Below, one piece after another: positions 36,099 through 45,350 of a stretch of 64,000 nt of DNA. This DNA is from Rothia aerolata. GTDB taxonomy: Bacteria > Actinomycetota > Actinomycetes > Actinomycetales > Micrococcaceae. The position numbers and the translations under genes were made by a program. The stretch's first letter is position 1. Every line of letters begins with the position of its first letter. The DNA is taken from NCBI RefSeq assembly GCF_014635585.1, contig NZ_BMDC01000001.1, positions 1,030,139-1,094,138 on the forward strand, given 5' to 3'. The notes beneath the pieces were generated by a model. The model did not search any database. It was not told the origin of the DNA and saw only the letters and a list, made by a program, of their open reading frames with translations.

Positions 36099-37421
36099 CT
36101 AGTCTACCCTTTTTGGTTTTTCGGCTTCGGCCGAGGAGCTCTGAGGCTCAGGCACGATTGTTATTTCACCGGTGTGCGGATAAATAGTGGGTATGGTCTC
36201 GGTGTAAATGGCACCGTGCTCCCTGGTGCCCTTCTCCGGCTCAAGATAGCGGGTGAGATAGAGCGAGAGCGCCACAAAAATGAGCACCGCCAGCAGACCG
36301 TTACGAATACCAAAGTGCTCGCCCAGCAGACCGAGAATGGGCGGCCCGCCCAAGAAAGCGCCGTAGCCGATGGTGGAGACCACCGAAACCCGCACCGCTG
36401 ATTTGAGAGGGTCGTCTGAGGCTGCCGACATACCGGTGGGAAAGCCCAGAGAGGCGCCCACGCCCCAGATAAAGAGACCCACAAAACCCAGCGGCAGGCT
36501 GGGCGAAAAAATAAAGATTGCCAGCCCCAGAATCGCCAGCGAACAGGTAACTCTCAGCACCTTCACCCTGCCAAAGCGGTTCAGGAACCAGGTGCCGGAG
36601 AGCCTGCCGGTCATCATCGCCACCACAAACATGGTGTAGCCCAGGGAGCCTACGGTTTTGTTGGTTCCGTAGTCATCGGTCAGGGCCAGCGCCACCCAGT
36701 CGTTGGCCGAGCCCTCAGCCAGCGCCATGCCCAGCACAAAAAGCCCAATCAAAATGGTGTGCTTATCGCGCCAGGCATCGCGTACCCGGTAGTTTCCCAC
36801 GGCGGCGAGCGCCTGAGTGTCGTCCTGCCCGTAGTTCTCGCTGTGGCAGCGGGTGAGGCTGAAGAGAACGATGGCGAGAATGACGACGGCGAAATAGAGC
36901 ATGTGCCAGAGGAAGGGCACGCCCAGCTTGGTATCCAGGGAGCCCACTCCGGCACCCAGCACGGTTCCGATAGAGAAGAAGCCGTGCATGATGGGGGTGA
37001 CGAAGCGGCCCAGGGCGCGCTCGGCGGAAACGCCCTGCACGTTGGCAGCGACGTTGGAGACCGCCGTCCCCAGCCCCTGCATCACCAGGCCCACCACAGC
37101 CAGCGCCACCGTGCTCAGATGTACGGCAAGGCCCACCAGGGAGATACCGCAGCAGGCAACCAGGTAGCCGAGCACCAGGCAGGTACGGGAGCCCAGCTTT
37201 GAAACCAGGATGCCCGAGACGGTCACCGCGCAGAAGGAGCCTAGAGTCATGCCCAGTAGCAGGGCGCCCATGGGGCCGGGGCTGAGGTTCAGACCGGTAG
37301 CGACGTCGGGTAGTCGGGCCAGAAGCGAGGCGGTCAGTAGCCCGGAGGCGAAAAAGATAGCCAGGACGGCGCGGTACCAGCGGTTAATCTCAGTTTTGGT
37401 GAGAGCGGCGGATGAAACCAC
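36099..37421 (-). CDS. MFS transporter
   Basis: A 440-aa protein with twelve predicted membrane segments and a polar C-terminal tail of about 45 residues. The opening WYRAVLAIFFASGLLTASLLARLPDVATGLNLSPGPMG resembles the YbjJ/FucP-like group of the major facilitator superfamily. Substrate unknown. GTG is the likely start. It sits between the dehydratase pair and murB on the same strand with a 5-bp gap to murB. Confidence 0.8.
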   Translation of the reverse strand: MVSSAALTKTEINRWYRAVLAIFFASGLLTASLLARLPDVATGLNLSPGPMGALLLGMTLGSFCAVTVSGILVSKLGSRTCLVLGYLVACCGISLVGLAVHLSTVALAVVGLVMQGLGTAVSNVAANVQGVSAERALGRFVTPIMHGFFSIGTVLGAGVGSLDTKLGVPFLWHMLYFAVVILAIVLFSLTRCHSENYGQDDTQALAAVGNYRVRDAWRDKHTILIGLFVLGMALAEGSANDWVALALTDDYGTNKTVGSLGYTMFVVAMMTGRLSGTWFLNRFGRVKVLRVTCSLAILGLAIFIFSPSLPLGFVGLFIWGVGASLGFPTGMSAASDDPLKSAVRVSVVSTIGYGAFLGGPPILGLLGEHFGIRNGLLAVLIFVALSLYLTRYLEPEKGTREHGAIYTETIPTIYPHTGEITIVPEPQSSSAEAEKPKRVD

Positions 37422-37482
37422 AGAGGGAGGAACCTTCCACAGAAATATGGGATTTATTCAAATTTTCCCGCGAGGGCGGTGG

Positions 37483-37941
37483 CTAGAGCTGCACCAGGGC
37501 CTGGGCCTTGCCCAGCACCTTCTGCTCTTTGCCCTCGGTATCGGGGGCTGAAACCGTCAGATCAACCCGGGCGGTGCGGGCTTCTTCATCCAGGGCACCA
37601 ATCGTACCGCTTACGGAAATTACGTTGCCGCCGGTGGCCGGGTTCTCGGCGCCCTGAGCATCGGGCACCGGCACCGGCTTGGTGAAACGGGTCTGGTAGT
37701 CCATAATAGCGCCAGGATCACCCACCCAGTCGGTCACCAGCTGTACAGCCGCTCCCATGGTAAACATGCCGTGGGCAATCACACCGGGCAGGCCCACCTC
37801 GGTGGCAAAGCGCTCGTTCCAGTGAATCGGGTTAAAGTCACCGGAGGCCCCGGCGTAGCGCACCAAGTCAGCGCGAGTTACCGAGATGTCTCGGCTACCG
37901 ATTTCCTCGCCCTTTTCAAGATTTTCAAACTGTACCTTCAT
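37483..37941 (-). CDS. MaoC-like dehydratase, HadB-type subunit
   Basis: A 152-aa hot-dog-fold protein. The motif RYAGASGDFNPIHWNERFATEVGLPGVIAHGMFTMG contains the hydratase-2 Asp and His residues (D..P.H). In actinobacteria such subunits pair with a FAS1-like partner to form a (3R)-hydroxyacyl-ACP dehydratase for fatty acid elongation. The partner gene lies 5 bp upstream, as expected for a HadAB-type heterodimer. Confidence 0.82.
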   Translation of the reverse strand: MKVQFENLEKGEEIGSRDISVTRADLVRYAGASGDFNPIHWNERFATEVGLPGVIAHGMFTMGAAVQLVTDWVGDPGAIMDYQTRFTKPVPVPDAQGAENPATGGNVISVSGTIGALDEEARTARVDLTVSAPDTEGKEQKVLGKAQALVQL

Positions 37942-37946
37942 GGTTC

Positions 37947-38405
37947 TTAGCTCTCCCCTCGCACCAGCAAAGACGAAACACAGGTCGCCACGGGCTGCCC
38001 AGCGGCGTCCTTAATCTCCTCGCGGGTGGTCAGCATAGCGCCGGCGCCCATAGCGCGCAGCTTATCGACGTGTACCTCGGTGCTCAGCTCATCGCCGGCC
38101 ACAATCGGCCGGTGGTGGGTGAACCGCTGATCAGCGTGGACGACGCGTGAGAAGTCGATGCCCGCGCCCGGGTCTTGAATCAGCGCGGCGTCTGCCTTCT
38201 GCGCCAGGATGATAGCGAAGGTCGGCGGAGCAACCAGATCGGCATATCCTGCCTGCTGGGCAGCTTCAACATCAAAGTGCAGGGCGTTCTCAGCCTTGAC
38301 GGCGCGGGCGAAGTCGCGAATGTGCTCGCGGCCCACCTGAAATACCTCGCGGGCGGGATAAACCCTGCCCACAATCTCGGGGTTAATACCTTTAGTTTCA
38401 GACAT
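37947..38405 (-). CDS. FAS1-like dehydratase domain protein, HadA-type subunit
   Basis: A 152-aa hot-dog-fold protein lacking the hydratase-2 catalytic motif, as typical for the structural HadA/UPF0336 subunit. Visible landmarks are VGREHIRDFARAVKAENALHFD, APPTFAIIL and the strand pair DQRFTHHRPIVAGDELSTEVHV. It lies immediately upstream of the MaoC-type gene. The pair probably acts in type II fatty acid elongation; a role specific to the MFS/murB neighbours is not indicated. Confidence 0.8.
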   Translation of the reverse strand: MSETKGINPEIVGRVYPAREVFQVGREHIRDFARAVKAENALHFDVEAAQQAGYADLVAPPTFAIILAQKADAALIQDPGAGIDFSRVVHADQRFTHHRPIVAGDELSTEVHVDKLRAMGAGAMLTTREEIKDAAGQPVATCVSSLLVRGES

Positions 38406-38509
38406 GGTTTTAGTCTATCGGGTTTAGGGAAACGGCATAATTTTACCCGCGTGTGACAGGTGACGTGTAACACTGGTTGTCGATTGTTTCTTACGAACAG
38501 GGAGTACCC

Positions 38510-39799
38510 ATGAACAAGCATGAAAAATTCCTGACCCACCTGGTAGACCCCAATGAACCGGTGGACCGCGCCCAAAAATACAAGATCATTGGGCCGGGTC
38601 TGGTGGTGGCTGCCACCGGCATCGGCGCAGCCGACCTGGTGGCGACCCTGGTAGCGGGCTCCCGCTACGGCTACGCCCTGATGTGGGCAATCGTGGTGGG
38701 CGTGATTATGAAAATTGTGCTGGTTGAAGGAGCTGGCCGCTACAGCCTGGCCACCGGCCGCACCATGTTTGAGGGCTGGCGCACCCTGGGTCGCTGGACC
38801 TCTGTCTACTTCGGCCCCTACATTCTCATTTGGGGCTTTGTCTACGGCGCCACCGCCATGAGTTCAGCCGCCATGCCGCTGGCGGTTCTCTTTCCCTTTC
38901 TACCGCTCTGGGGCTGGGCTATCATCATGGGTCTGATTGGCTTCGGCATGGTCTGGCTGGGTAAGTACCAGGCCATTGAAAAAATCACCGCGGTTCTGGT
39001 GGGCCTGATGTTCATTCTCATTGTGGGCCTAGCCCTGCTGACCCTGCCCAATGTTCCCGCCCTGCTTAAGGGGCTTATTCCCATGATTCCCTCCGGTGGT
39101 GTTACCTACACCCTCGCCTTGGCAGGCTCGGTGGGCGGCACCATTACCCTGGCCGCCTACGGCTACTGGCTGAGGGAAAAAGGGTGGGGCTCCCCTCGCT
39201 TCATGCGGGTGATGCAGCTGGATAACACGGTTGCCTACCTGATTTCCGGTATCTTCGTGGCGTCAACCCTCGTGCTGGGCGTGGAGGTTCTCTACTCCGC
39301 CGGAGTTGCTGTCTCCACCGGCGACAAGGGTCTACTTGACCTGGCAGACGTGCTGAAGGGCCGCTACGGTACCGTGATTGGCAACCTCTTTCTTGTCGGT
39401 TTCTGGGCTGCTTCTTTCTCATCCATTATTGGCGTGTGGTCTGGCGTTTCCCTCATGTTTGCCGACTTCTGGGGCAACATGCGCAACAAGCCCACCGGTC
39501 ACCCCGATACCATGACCGGCGGTAAGTACTTCAAGTTCTACCTGCTGTGGATTACTTTTCCGCCCATGCTCCTCTTCTTCCTTGACCGCCCGATTTTCCT
39601 GATTCTGCTCTACGGCGTTTTGGGAGCCCTCTTTATGCCCTTCCTCGCTGTAACCCTGCTCTGGATTCTCAATACCCGGCGGGTTCCCGATCAGTGGCGC
39701 AACGGTTGGTTCACCAACATCACCCTGGCAGTCTGCGCTGTGCTTTTCGTGGCGCTGGGTGTCTACCAGACCATCGACGCGGTGGTGAAGGTTCTCTAG
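38510..39799 (+). CDS. Nramp-family transporter with non-canonical metal motifs
   Basis: An integral membrane protein of 429 aa (ATG at 38510, GGAG upstream) with about eleven helices. GPGLVVAATGIGAADLVATLVAGSRYGYALMWA aligns with Nramp helix 1, but the metal-binding DPGN motif is replaced (TGIGAADL). In helix 6 the usual MPH is also absent (AAYGYWLREKGW). Annotated relatives are called Nramp divalent-metal transporters, but substrate is uncertain: Mg or another cation, or not a metal at all. Single gene between hadA (divergent) and the tRNA cluster. Confidence 0.75.
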   Translation: MNKHEKFLTHLVDPNEPVDRAQKYKIIGPGLVVAATGIGAADLVATLVAGSRYGYALMWAIVVGVIMKIVLVEGAGRYSLATGRTMFEGWRTLGRWTSVYFGPYILIWGFVYGATAMSSAAMPLAVLFPFLPLWGWAIIMGLIGFGMVWLGKYQAIEKITAVLVGLMFILIVGLALLTLPNVPALLKGLIPMIPSGGVTYTLALAGSVGGTITLAAYGYWLREKGWGSPRFMRVMQLDNTVAYLISGIFVASTLVLGVEVLYSAGVAVSTGDKGLLDLADVLKGRYGTVIGNLFLVGFWAASFSSIIGVWSGVSLMFADFWGNMRNKPTGHPDTMTGGKYFKFYLLWITFPPMLLFFLDRPIFLILLYGVLGALFMPFLAVTLLWILNTRRVPDQWRNGWFTNITLAVCAVLFVALGVYQTIDAVVKVL

Positions 39800-39805
39800 G
39801 CAAAG

Positions 39806-39839
39806 AAAAAACCTGTCAAGCAATCTGCTTGACAGGTTT
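39806..39839. terminator. Bidirectional terminator between Nramp gene and tRNA cluster
   Basis: AAACCTGTCAAGCA (39809-39822) pairs with TGCTTGACAGGTTT (39826-39839). The minus-strand side has a U6 tract, so it mainly ends the tRNA transcript. Confidence 0.85.
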
Positions 39840-39844
39840 GTCTG

Positions 39845-39916
39845 AGCCCCGACCGGGAATCGATCCCGGGACCTCCATCTTACCAAGATGGCGCTCTACC
39901 ACTGAGCTATCGGGGC
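39845..39916 (-). tRNA. trnT: tRNA-Thr (GGT anticodon), copy 1
   Basis: Minus-strand cloverleaf: acceptor GCCCCGA/TCGGGGC, D-arm GCTCAGTGGTAGAGC, anticodon arm CCATCTTGGTAAGATGG with GGT, T-arm CCGGGATCGATTCCCGG, discriminator T. Identical to the copy at 40020. Confidence 0.95.
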
Positions 39917-39917
39917 G

Positions 39918-39991
39918 TAGCGGTGGACGGGCTCGATCCGTCGACCTCACGATTATGAGTCGTGCGCTCTAACCAGCTGAGCTACACCGCC
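39918..39991 (-). tRNA. trnM: tRNA-Met (CAT anticodon, elongator type)
   Basis: Minus-strand cloverleaf: acceptor GGCGGTG/CACCGCT (closing G-U), D-arm AGCTCAGCTGGTTAGAGC, anticodon arm CACGACTCATAATCGTG with CAT, T-arm with GGATCGAGCCC. The first acceptor pair is not the C-A mismatch of an initiator, so it is elongator Met (or an Ile2 tRNA needing lysidine). One base separates it from the preceding Thr tRNA. Confidence 0.92.
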
Positions 39992-40019
39992 ATGTATGAA
40001 CTGTATGGGCTCATACGAG

Positions 40020-40091
40020 AGCCCCGACCGGGAATCGATCCCGGGACCTCCATCTTACCAAGATGGCGCTCTACCACTGAGCTATCGGGGC
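40020..40091 (-). tRNA. trnT: tRNA-Thr (GGT anticodon), copy 2
   Basis: Same 72-base sequence as 39845-39916, with no visible difference. The tandem order on the minus strand is Thr, Met, Thr, which indicates a local duplication. Confidence 0.95.
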
Positions 40092-40185
40092 AACAGAGAA
40101 TACTCTACCGATTCTCTGCGGGTAGTGCAAATTGAATTTGTGCTTTTTGGCGTGTTCTGCACCACCCTAAATTAGGGGGAAGAAG

Positions 40186-42084
40186 TTAGAACTTCTTGCC
40201 ACCCTTACGGTCTTTCTTGAAGCCGCCGCCGAAGCCACCGCGACGGTCGTCCCGGTCGAACTTACGGCCACCAAAGCCGCGGCCTCCCCGGCGATCATCG
40301 CGGTCGAACTTGCGGCCTCCGCCGAAACCACGGCCGCCTTTCTTGGGGCCGTCGTCCTTGGTAATGTCCAGCGGCTGACCGTTGAGCTCGGTGTTCTCCA
40401 GGCGGTCAAAGAAGTCCCGCGGAAGATCCTCGGGCAGACCCACGATGGTGAAGTGCTTACGGATATCAATGGAACCAACCTGGTTACCCTTGATACCGCC
40501 CTCGTTGGTCAGGGCACCCACAATCATGCCGGGGTTCACGCGGTTCACGTGGCCCACCTGCAGCTTGTAGTCCACCATGCCCTCTTCAGAGCGGCGGCCC
40601 TTACGCTCGCGGCGCTCGCCACCGCGGTCGTCGTCCTCGAAACGGTCGCGGCCGCGGCCCTTAGCGGGAATCGTCTCTTCGGCAAAGAAGGGGCGACCCT
40701 GCTGGGCGATCACAGCGATAGCGGCTGCGATCTCTAGCGCGTCTACGTCGTTTTCATTCTCGTAGGCGGTGATAATCTCGCGGAAGATCGAAAGATCTTC
40801 GGTCTCAATGGTGTCGGTAATCTGCTGGGCAAAACGAGTCTTGCGGTTCTCGTTGACGTCATCGACAGAAGGCATGTGCATGAGCTCAACCTTCTGGCGG
40901 GTTGCCTTCTCAATCTGGCGCAGCATGTACTTCTCACGGGGAGTCATGAAGAGGATAGCCTCACCGTCGCGGCCAGCACGGCCGGTACGGCCAATGCGGT
41001 GCACGTAAGACTCGGTGTCGTGAGGAATGTCGTAGTTAACCACCAGGGAAATACGCTCAACGTCAAGACCGCGAGCGGCAACGTCGGTGGCAATCAGAAT
41101 ATCAATACGACCGTCGCGCAGGGAGTCAACGGTACGCTCGCGCAGGTTCTGCGGAATGTCGCCGTTAATCGCTGCCGCCTGGTAGCCGCGGGCCTTGAGC
41201 TTATCGGCCAGTTCCTCGGTTTCCTTCTTGGTGCGCACGAAGGCGATCACGCCGTCATAGTCCCCCACCTCAAGCACGCGGGTCATCGCCTCGAGCTTAT
41301 GGGAGTGCATCACCTGCATGTAGCGCTGCTTGATGTTGGCCGAGGTGGTGGTCTTAGCCTTAACCCGAACCTCGCTGGGATCGTTGAGGTACTGGTCTGC
41401 AATCTTGCGGATTGACTTGGGCATGGTTGCCGAGAAGAGGGCAACCTGCTTCTCTTCGGGGGTCTTCTCGAAGATTTCCTCCACGGCCTCCTGGAAGCCC
41501 ATGCGCAGCATTTCGTCTGCTTCATCGAGCACCAGGTACTGCAGGTTGGAAAGGTCCAGGGAGCCCTTGTTCAGGTGGTCAATCACGCGGCCGGGGGTAC
41601 CCACTACAATCTGGGCACCGCGGCGCAGGCCGTTGAGCTGGGGGCCGTAGGGGGAGCCGCCGTAGATGGGCAGCACGGTAAAGCCCTCAAGCTGGGTGGT
41701 GTAGGAACCAAAGGCCTCGGCTACCTGAAGTGCCAGCTCGCGGGTGGGGGCCAGCACCAGAACCTGAACATCCTTGGAGGGGCCGTTGACATCTGCCAGC
41801 TCAGCCAGGCGAGACAGGGCGGGCAGGGCAAAGGCTGCGGTTTTACCGGTACCGGTCTGGGCCAGACCCATGACGTCCTTGCCCTCGAGCAGCAGCGGAA
41901 TAGTCTGTTCCTGAATGGGAGAAGGGGTTTCATAGCCGACCTCTTCAACGGCTGCCAGAACGCGGGGGTCCAGGCCAAGATCAGCGAATTTCACGCCTTT
42001 TTCTTCGGTTTTGTTCTCTACATTATCGAGAGTGGGCTCAATGAAAGCCGGTTCTGCTACGGACACAGAGTTTTCTTTAGTCAA
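40186..42084 (-). CDS. deaD: DEAD-box RNA helicase (DeaD/CshA type)
   Basis: Unwinds structured RNA in ribosome assembly, decay or cold adaptation. The 632-aa protein begins with a TTG start (GAGGA upstream). The Q-motif (GYETPSPIQEQTIP), Walker A AQTGTGKT, PTRELA, VLDEADEML, SAT, and HRIGRTGRAGRDG are present in residues 30-400. A DbpA-like RNA-binding domain follows (HVNRVNPGMIVGALTNEGG), then a Gly/Arg/Asp-rich tail with repeated FDRDDRRGG units. Preceded by a 370-bp non-coding leader, common for helicases of this kind. Confidence 0.93.
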   Translation of the reverse strand: MTKENSVSVAEPAFIEPTLDNVENKTEEKGVKFADLGLDPRVLAAVEEVGYETPSPIQEQTIPLLLEGKDVMGLAQTGTGKTAAFALPALSRLAELADVNGPSKDVQVLVLAPTRELALQVAEAFGSYTTQLEGFTVLPIYGGSPYGPQLNGLRRGAQIVVGTPGRVIDHLNKGSLDLSNLQYLVLDEADEMLRMGFQEAVEEIFEKTPEEKQVALFSATMPKSIRKIADQYLNDPSEVRVKAKTTTSANIKQRYMQVMHSHKLEAMTRVLEVGDYDGVIAFVRTKKETEELADKLKARGYQAAAINGDIPQNLRERTVDSLRDGRIDILIATDVAARGLDVERISLVVNYDIPHDTESYVHRIGRTGRAGRDGEAILFMTPREKYMLRQIEKATRQKVELMHMPSVDDVNENRKTRFAQQITDTIETEDLSIFREIITAYENENDVDALEIAAAIAVIAQQGRPFFAEETIPAKGRGRDRFEDDDRGGERRERKGRRSEEGMVDYKLQVGHVNRVNPGMIVGALTNEGGIKGNQVGSIDIRKHFTIVGLPEDLPRDFFDRLENTELNGQPLDITKDDGPKKGGRGFGGGRKFDRDDRRGGRGFGGRKFDRDDRRGGFGGGFKKDRKGGKKF

Positions 42085-42456
42085 TTTTCCTCAATCGAGT
42101 GGGAACGGCAGCACCCGGCAGAGGTGCTGTACCGGTTTCCCCCTTCAATATGCTCGCAAAACCAGTCTTCCACTCAGTCAGTGAATCTGTTCATGGGCGC
42201 AATGATGCACGAAAATTTCGTGAGTCTTTCTGAACGCTTCTCTTCCCTGTGTCTGAGGGAGTCTATGAGCGTTGATGCACTCTTGGGCGAGCTGTCATCT
42301 TCTAACCGTTTTCGAGCAACCTATCTGAGGCTGCTCGTGCGCTGTGTTTTCAGTCGGTTGGCGCGGGTCATCGGGGTTATCCGGTGTGTACAGGTTCAAC
42401 CTTACAGCAGGGCAGGAGAAAAAGGTGGAGCTGGTGATAAAGGGTACAACACACTT
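42085..42456 (-). other. Long intergenic region upstream of deaD
   Basis: No gene seen in this 370-bp stretch. It contains a perfect 15-bp palindrome CACGAAAATTTCGTG (42209-42223) and no evident terminator for the upstream DUF2079 gene. It probably holds the deaD promoter and 5' leader. Confidence 0.5.
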
Positions 42457-43989
42457 TTAGCTGCTCTTCTTGACCACCGAGATGCTGCCCACCTGCCGCT
42501 CGAGCTCGTAGACCTGCCCGTAGCGCTGCTGGGCGTAGGCAACCGGGTCTGCTGGCGGGTTGCCGCCCCAGGCGGTTCCCAGCGAGTCAATCACCACGTA
42601 ATCTGGCGCCGGCTCCCCCTCATGGCCAATCCAGTAGACGGTGTGGTCGGGTATGAGGTAGGTCAGTACCGAGAGGTCTGCGGCCACGACGGTGCCTGCG
42701 GGAATGGAGTCGATGACCCGCTGTTTTTCTTGATCGGAGGACGACGCCGCGGCGGTGGCGAAAGCGGGGTCGGCGAGGCGGGCCAGCGGCAGGCCGGGGG
42801 TAAGAACCAGGGCAACCACCAGCGCCACCGCTGAGAAAACGGTGGGGGCACAAGCGCGCCAGGCCGGCCGCTTGAACCCGGCCAGGGAGTCGGCCAGCGC
42901 CAGGAACACCACCGGCATCAGCACCAGGGAGTAGTGCCAGGTGGAGTCCCAGTAGCCCTCGTTGGTGGAGAGAAAGCGCCAGGCGAGGGTGGGCAGAGCC
43001 ACCAGGGCCAGGGGCGAGAAGACCCAGATGGCAACTCCCACCAGCAGAAGAAGACCCAGGCTCTGGGCCTTCTGCCAGGGGTAGAACATTTGACCCAGCC
43101 CCTGCAGGGGGTCTCCCAGAGCTCCCGCTAAATCTACGCGGTCTGCGTAGTCGAAGACCCCAGAGGTGTTGAAGAAAGGGAGAATGAACTTCATGGCCAG
43201 CAGAGACCAGCCAAAGCCCCAGAGCACCAGGAAACTCGCCTCAAGCACAGCGGGGGTGCGCACCCACGATCGGGCTGTGCTGAGCAAGCGGGAAGAGAAT
43301 TTTTCATCCTCCGCTGAGATGCTGGAGGCGGAGGGAAAGAGAAGATCGACTGCCTGCCTGAGCCAGCCCGAGCGAAGAATCACCGCAATGCCAACCAGGG
43401 CGGCGGTCACGCCCAAATCCTCTTTGACAAAGGCAAGGGGCATAGCCCACCAGACAGCCTTTTTCAGGTGGTTTGCGGCTTGCCCCTGTGCCCTGGCCAA
43501 CACCAGGTGCCCCAGCGAAGCAGCAAGAAAAGGCAGAGCAAAAGCTACTTCGTGGAACTGAACGTAAACGGCATTTTGAACCCCGAAACTCAGGGCATAG
43601 GCCAGCCCCAGCAGGGCAGCAACCCCCCGCCCCAGAACCCGCTGGGCAACCGCCGTCATGATAAAGACAGAAACCGCAACCAGGGCGTTCTGCACCAGAA
43701 GCAGGGTCAGCGGTGAGGGGAAGAGCCAGTAGATGGGCCCCAGCAGAACCAGGATGGGGTGAAAATGGTCGCCCCAGAGGTTGAAGCCCGCCCCCTTAAT
43801 TTCAACGATCGGCGGTAGCTGGAACCTGGCGTAGTCCTGGGCCAGCTGGGTAAAAATACCCAGGTCCCAGGAGGGGGTGACAAAATGTCTGTACTGGAAG
43901 AAGGAAAACACGCTGTAGAGCGCAAAGCTCGCCAGCGCCAGCAGGGCAGGAAGCCCCAGCTGCCGGGTTTTGCTTTTGATTTGCTGCAC
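42457..43989 (-). CDS. DUF2079 polytopic membrane protein
   Basis: A 510-aa protein with about a dozen membrane helices and a soluble C-terminal domain after residue 400. The N-terminal HFVTPSWDLGIFTQLAQDYARF and NLWGDHFHPILVLLGPIYWLFP are the DUF2079 signature, a family resembling GT-C glycosyltransferases (the D...H arrangement in the first loop is typical). It may therefore use a lipid-linked sugar, but no substrate is known. GTG start with AAGGGG upstream. Confidence 0.82.
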   Translation of the reverse strand: MQQIKSKTRQLGLPALLALASFALYSVFSFFQYRHFVTPSWDLGIFTQLAQDYARFQLPPIVEIKGAGFNLWGDHFHPILVLLGPIYWLFPSPLTLLLVQNALVAVSVFIMTAVAQRVLGRGVAALLGLAYALSFGVQNAVYVQFHEVAFALPFLAASLGHLVLARAQGQAANHLKKAVWWAMPLAFVKEDLGVTAALVGIAVILRSGWLRQAVDLLFPSASSISAEDEKFSSRLLSTARSWVRTPAVLEASFLVLWGFGWSLLAMKFILPFFNTSGVFDYADRVDLAGALGDPLQGLGQMFYPWQKAQSLGLLLLVGVAIWVFSPLALVALPTLAWRFLSTNEGYWDSTWHYSLVLMPVVFLALADSLAGFKRPAWRACAPTVFSAVALVVALVLTPGLPLARLADPAFATAAASSSDQEKQRVIDSIPAGTVVAADLSVLTYLIPDHTVYWIGHEGEPAPDYVVIDSLGTAWGGNPPADPVAYAQQRYGQVYELERQVGSISVVKKSS

Positions 43990-44082
43990 GAGTTTTCCCC
44001 TTGGTTTAGGTGCTCTTCAAATTTCAAGGGTACAGCCTGCCCGGATTCAGCGCACACCGGGCTGGAGTGAGAAAATGAGGTC

Positions 44083-45084
44083 GTGTATTCAGCCACCGTC
44101 ACCGTTACCCCGCCCTTTCCCGTTAGTCTGGGCTCTGTTGTGGCGCCCTGGAGCAGGGGTAATCAAGACCCGGTGGCGCGGGCAGGTGCCGGTGGAGCTC
44201 CTTCTTTCTGGACGAGCGCTCGAGTGGGTTCCACGCCCGTCGTCCTGCGCTTCGAGCAGGAAACCCGCCGGGCTGCTCCTACCGCCGAACGCTATCTGGC
44301 TCCCATTCATGTACGGCTGTGGGCAGAGCGCTCTGCCGCTGGACTGGCGGCTATCGAGGCACTGAGCGCTGACCTCGATGCCTGGGTGGGCGCCCGCGAT
44401 GACTGGTCAGATTTTCTGGGCTCCCCCGCCTACGCCCACCTCCCCGAGCAGCTTCAGCTGGCCCACCGCGAGCACCCCGGTCTGCGCCTGGGAGCCACCG
44501 GCCAGCTCACCTGGCACGCTATCTCGGCCATCACCGAACAGCGGGTCACCGGAATTGAGGCAATGGGCGGACTTCGCGCCGTCCTGCGCCGCATCGCAGA
44601 GCCCCTGCCGAATACGGGTCTGGCCGACCAGCCCCGCGGTATGCTCTTTTTTCCCGTCACAGCGTCTTTTCTCGAAGTTCCCAGCTGGATTTGGCACCGG
44701 GCCGGCTACGATTCCGCCCGCTCACGCGCCGTCCTCGAATACGCCCGCCGCGCAGACTCCCTCGAGAAAATCGCGCAGACCCGCAGCGCCGCGGAGCTCT
44801 CCACCGCCCTGCACTCGATTTCGGGTATTGGCCCCTGGACCATCGCCGAAATCCTGCAGAGAACCCACGGCCACCCCGACGCCGTGAGCGTGGGCGACTA
44901 CCACCTGGCCAAGCACGTGGGCTGGGCTTTTGAGCAAAAGCGCGCGGACGACGCCCGTATGCTTCAGCTGCTGGCCCCCTTCACCGGGCACCGCAACCGG
45001 GTGGTCGCCCTGATTAAGGCCGCCCGGATTGAGGCCCCCAAGCACGGGGCCCGGCTGGCACCGCAGGACCACCGGCACCACTAG
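44083..45084 (+). CDS. DNA-3-methyladenine glycosylase (AlkA-like HhH-GPD)
   Basis: Removes alkylated bases from DNA. The 333-aa protein has an N-terminal AlkA-like beta domain and a C-terminal HhH-GPD domain: LHSISGIGPWTIAEILQRTHG is the helix-hairpin-helix, and the catalytic Asp is in VSVGDYHLAKHVG. The central VTGIEAMGGLRAVLRRI matches AlkA-type actinobacterial enzymes. GTG start with GAGG very close upstream, so the true start could be slightly later. No methyltransferase (Ada/Ogt) is adjacent. Confidence 0.85.
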   Translation: MYSATVTVTPPFPVSLGSVVAPWSRGNQDPVARAGAGGAPSFWTSARVGSTPVVLRFEQETRRAAPTAERYLAPIHVRLWAERSAAGLAAIEALSADLDAWVGARDDWSDFLGSPAYAHLPEQLQLAHREHPGLRLGATGQLTWHAISAITEQRVTGIEAMGGLRAVLRRIAEPLPNTGLADQPRGMLFFPVTASFLEVPSWIWHRAGYDSARSRAVLEYARRADSLEKIAQTRSAAELSTALHSISGIGPWTIAEILQRTHGHPDAVSVGDYHLAKHVGWAFEQKRADDARMLQLLAPFTGHRNRVVALIKAARIEAPKHGARLAPQDHRHH

Positions 45085-45350
45085 CCCGCCCCCTGCTCCC
45101 GGGGGTGTCAGGATCAGGGAAGAAGAAAAGGGCTATAGGCAGAAAAGTATGTCCCGCCCCGCATCAACAACCACCAGGCAACCAGCCCCACAACTTAGCC
45201 CCAGAAGCTAACCCCAGTCCTCCCCCACCCAAAACTCCAGCACCTGCAATATGGACCAGTCGTGAATTTTGAGCTGAAACAAGCTCTCGGTACACATAGA
45301 TTCCTGTTAGTAGACCTCAGGTACAAGCAAATTCCCGTGAAGAGGCCAAA

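Noticed and set aside
39845-40091. Thr-Met-Thr tRNA cluster as a phage or island attachment site
   Set aside because: No integrase, no direct-repeat fragment of a tRNA elsewhere in the window, and flanking genes look chromosomal.
41575-42834. 419-codon frame on the plus strand spanning deaD, its leader and DUF2079
   Set aside because: Covers two well-supported genes and a non-coding gap in antisense; composition is not protein-like.
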